Below, piece by piece: positions 4,040 through 6,013 of a stretch of 6,013 bases of DNA. The position numbers and the translations under genes were made by a program. Positions within the stretch are counted from its first letter, which is position 1, and every line of letters begins with the position of its first letter. Source of the DNA: an uncultured Eubacteriales bacterium (lineage in GTDB: Bacteria; Bacillota; Clostridia; Oscillospirales; Acutalibacteraceae). Where the stretch lies: positions 1 to 6,013 of the forward strand of contig ONWY01000094.1 in NCBI GenBank assembly GCA_900321665.1, in the 5' to 3' direction. The notes beneath the pieces were generated by a model. That model did no database searches. It was not told the origin of the DNA and saw nothing but the letters and a program-made list of their open reading frames with translations.

Positions 4040-6013
4040 TTACTGCCTGAGCGCCGCTCTCTCGCCGCGCTTTTGCGCGATGACAGGGGCTTCCTGCCGC
4101 GCCTTTTCGGGCACATCCGCGAACGCCTGCTCAAACACTTCGTAAAGATTGCCGACACTGACAAACTCTACACTTTCTTTTACTACATCATCCACATCAT
4201 CCAAATCCGGCACATTGTCGGCAGGAACGAGCACCTTTTTCACCCCCGCAAGGTAGGCGCCCATCGCCTTCTCACGCAAGCCGCCGATGGGCAGCACCCT
4301 GCCCTTCAAGCTGATTTCGCCTGTCATGGCAATATCCCTTTTCACCGGTGCACCGCTCAGCGCGGAAAGCACCGCGGTTGCAATGGCGATACCGGCGCTC
4401 GGGCCATCCTTCGGGGTAGCACCGGCGGGAAAATGAATATGGATATCTTTTGTTTTATAAAAATCGGTATCGAGCGCATATTGCGCGCCGATGCTGCGAA
4501 TGAAGCTGACTGCCGCTGCGCAAGACTCCTTCATCACATCGCCCAAGGAGCCGGTAAATTCCACCTTACCGCTGCCCTCGAGCACATTCACTTCCACCTT
4601 CAACATCTTACCGCCGACACTGGTCCACGCAAGCCCGTTGACAATGCCGACACTGTCGGTCGGCAACAGCAGCTCTTTTTTATATTTCGGCGTACCGAGG
4701 TAGGTTTTGATATTGGAAGAAGTGAAATTGACGCGCTTTTTGCCGCCCTCCACAATCTCTCTTGCCGCCTTGCGCATCAGCGTGCCGATGGTTCGCTCCA
4801 GCTCGCGCACGCCGGCTTCGGCGGTGTATTTTTCAATCAGGATTTCGAGCACATCATCACCGATATGCACCTGCTTTGCGCTCAAGCCGTGGCGCTGCAG
4901 CTGCTTGCGCACCAAGTGCTTCTTGGCAATTTGCAGCTTTTCGGCTTGGGTATAGGAGGAAAGCTCTATTACCTCCATCCTGTCATACAAAGGCGCGGGG
5001 ATTGCCGAAACATCATTGGCAGTGGTGATAAAAAACACCTTCGACAAATCATAAGGAATATCAATAAAATTATCCATAAAAGCGCTGTTTTGCTCGCTGT
5101 CAAGCACCTCGAGCATCGCGGAGGACGGGTCGCCCTTGTAATCAGAGCCGAGCTTATCGATTTCATCAAACAGCATCAGCGGATTAGAGGTGCCCGCGGT
5201 TTTGATTGCGGAGATAATTTTCCCCTGCATCGCGCCGATATAGGTGCGCCTGTGGCCTCTGATTTCCGCCTCATCATGCACACCGCCGAGCGAAATGCGC
5301 ACATATTTCCTGCCCATCGCTTCCGCGAGGGATTTGGCAACGCTTGTCTTACCGACACCCGGAGGACCTGCCAAGCAGATAATCTGCCCGCTGATATCGG
5401 GCTTGATTTGTCTGACGGCAATGATTTCCAATATCCTGTCCTTAACCTTCTCAATGCCGTAGTGGTCGCGGTCTAAGACCTTTTTCGCCTTCTTGATATT
5501 CAGGTTATCCTTCGAGTAGGTGTGCCAAGGCAGCGAAAGCACGGTATCGAGATAATTCCTGACCACATACGCATCCTGCGAGGAGGATGACATTTTGGAT
5601 AGCTTCTCCGCTTCTTTTAACAGCTTTTTTTCCGTTTCCTCGGCAAAGTGAAGGGCGCGAATTTGCTCCTTATACTGCGCGAGCTCGTCTTGCAGCTCGG
5701 AAATGTTGCGCTGTCGCTCGCGCACGATGTTCTCAAGCGACTGCACCGCTGCTCGAAGTTCTGCGGAGCTGCACGCCGCATCGGATGCGACCGTCGACTC
5801 GGGTTGCACGCCCAAAGCCGCAAGACGCTCGCGAAGGTCACGAACGGCATCACGCTCGCGTTGAGCCGAGGCGAGGGCTTCGGCAGCACCGCCCAGACGA
5901 ACGCGTGCCTCCTCCTGCTCACGATACGCTGACTCCTTCTTGCGTAACGCCCGGCGAGAGGCCTGCTCGGCCTCGGCGTAGCTGTGACTCGCCTCGAGGC
6001 ATTCCTCGTTCTG
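4040..6013 (-). CDS. lon: ATP-dependent protease Lon (5' part outside window; atypical N-terminal part)
   Basis: The frame stays open for 657 codons from the right edge to TAA at 4042-4040. The C-terminal part is a clear Lon. It has the pre-AAA helix ending VVRNYLDTVLSLPW, Walker A GPPGVGKT (5368-5345), Walker B LMLFDEID, sensor TTAND, and the S16 protease domain with catalytic Ser in KDGPSAG (codon 4399-4397) and Lys in GLREKA (codon 4270-4268). Lon degrades misfolded and regulatory proteins in the cytoplasm as an ATP-driven hexamer. The homology I recognise begins near YKEQIRALHFAEETEKKLL (about 5674). Upstream of that, about 112 codons encode an Arg/Ala/Glu-rich coiled coil of roughly two-thirds G+C, unlike a Lon N-domain or linker and unlike the rest of the gene. 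That part may be foreign or a misassembly. No start codon need be assumed within the window; the TTG at 5815 has no special support. Confidence 0.9.
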   Translation of the reverse strand, partial: QNEECLEASHSYAEAEQASRRALRKKESAYREQEEARVRLGGAAEALASAQRERDAVRDLRERLAALGVQPESTVASDAACSSAELRAAVQSLENIVRERQRNISELQDELAQYKEQIRALHFAEETEKKLLKEAEKLSKMSSSSQDAYVVRNYLDTVLSLPWHTYSKDNLNIKKAKKVLDRDHYGIEKVKDRILEIIAVRQIKPDISGQIICLAGPPGVGKTSVAKSLAEAMGRKYVRISLGGVHDEAEIRGHRRTYIGAMQGKIISAIKTAGTSNPLMLFDEIDKLGSDYKGDPSSAMLEVLDSEQNSAFMDNFIDIPYDLSKVFFITTANDVSAIPAPLYDRMEVIELSSYTQAEKLQIAKKHLVRKQLQRHGLSAKQVHIGDDVLEILIEKYTAEAGVRELERTIGTLMRKAAREIVEGGKKRVNFTSSNIKTYLGTPKYKKELLLPTDSVGIVNGLAWTSVGGKMLKVEVNVLEGSGKVEFTGSLGDVMKESCAAAVSFIRSIGAQYALDTDFYKTKDIHIHFPAGATPKDGPSAGIAIATAVLSALSGAPVKRDIAMTGEISLKGRVLPIGGLREKAMGAYLAGVKKVLVPADNVPDLDDVDDVVKESVEFVSVGNLYEVFEQAFADVPEKARQEAPVIAQKRGERAALRQ
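5675..6013 (-). other. High-GC coiled-coil segment fused in frame to Lon, origin unclear
   Basis: About 113 codons translate to a long heptad-like helix (for example EAEQASRRALRKKESAYRE, AQRERDAVRDLRERLAALG, VQSLENIVRERQRN) broken by a Ser/Ala-rich linker VQPESTVASDAACSS. By hand count 5761-6000 is about 68% G+C, against about 40-55% in sampled lon lines. Arginine is written only with CGN codons. It resembles the rod of an SMC-like or other coiled-coil protein from a high-GC organism, but I do not recognise a family. The boundary with Lon lies between about 5670 and 5705. Confidence 0.6.

Noticed and set aside
4034..5476. Open frame of 480 codons on the plus strand
   Set aside because: It is antisense to the conserved AAA+ and protease domains of lon, shows no known domain, and has a His/Arg-rich composition typical of a reverse-strand shadow.
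5813..5815. TTG at 5815 as the start of Lon
   Set aside because: There is no Shine-Dalgarno sequence at a useful distance, and the frame and coiled-coil pattern continue unbroken upstream to the window edge.

Overview
The window reads as chromosomal DNA of a Firmicute, most likely a gut Clostridia/Oscillospiraceae-type bacterium; this is inferred from gene order and sequence style, not from a search. Pointers are the lon - ysxC(engB) gene pair, a YqeM-like methyltransferase next to hslO (Hsp33), tRNA genes that encode their CCA ends, consensus sigma-A type promoters, AT-rich spacers with U-tailed hairpin terminators, and a stand-alone four-helix-bundle (S23/IVS family) gene. Every gene I can support lies on the minus strand.

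Layout in the direction of transcription, from high to low coordinates. (1) 6013-4040: lon, with the 5' part outside the window. The AAA+ and Ser-Lys protease domains are intact, but the part upstream of about 5670-5700 is a high-GC, Arg/Ala/Glu-rich coiled coil that does not look like Lon. This is either a misassembly or a real domain replacement. (2) 4012-3422: ysxC/engB, a ribosome-assembly GTPase. (3) 3429-2695: a class I SAM methyltransferase that overlaps ysxC by 8 nt. (4) 2681-1800: hslO, the redox chaperone Hsp33. These four genes are tightly packed and probably form one operon for protein quality control and ribosome assembly. (5) 1713-1161: a consensus promoter, a leader hairpin, and tRNA-Val, -Asp, -Phe and -Gly, then a terminator-like hairpin, tRNA-Cys and a strong bidirectional terminator.

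(6) 1155-965: an array of at least six short hairpins. Nearly every stem begins ATC and ends GAT, and neighbours are joined by GAA (left half) or its complement TTC (right half). It lies immediately upstream of (7) 925-581, a four-helix-bundle protein gene of the 23S rRNA intervening-sequence family. (8) 475-256: a textbook extended -10 promoter followed by a long nested rod-like fold and a UUCG-loop terminator, with no credible ORF. I read this as a small structured RNA of about 180 nt, possibly 6S-like. (9) 226-1: a promoter with a palindrome around its -35 box, driving a gene for a secreted protein whose first 51 residues are in the window.

The most noteworthy items are the Lon compositional and domain break, the unannotated structured RNA, and the ATC-stem-GAT hairpin array beside the four-helix-bundle gene.
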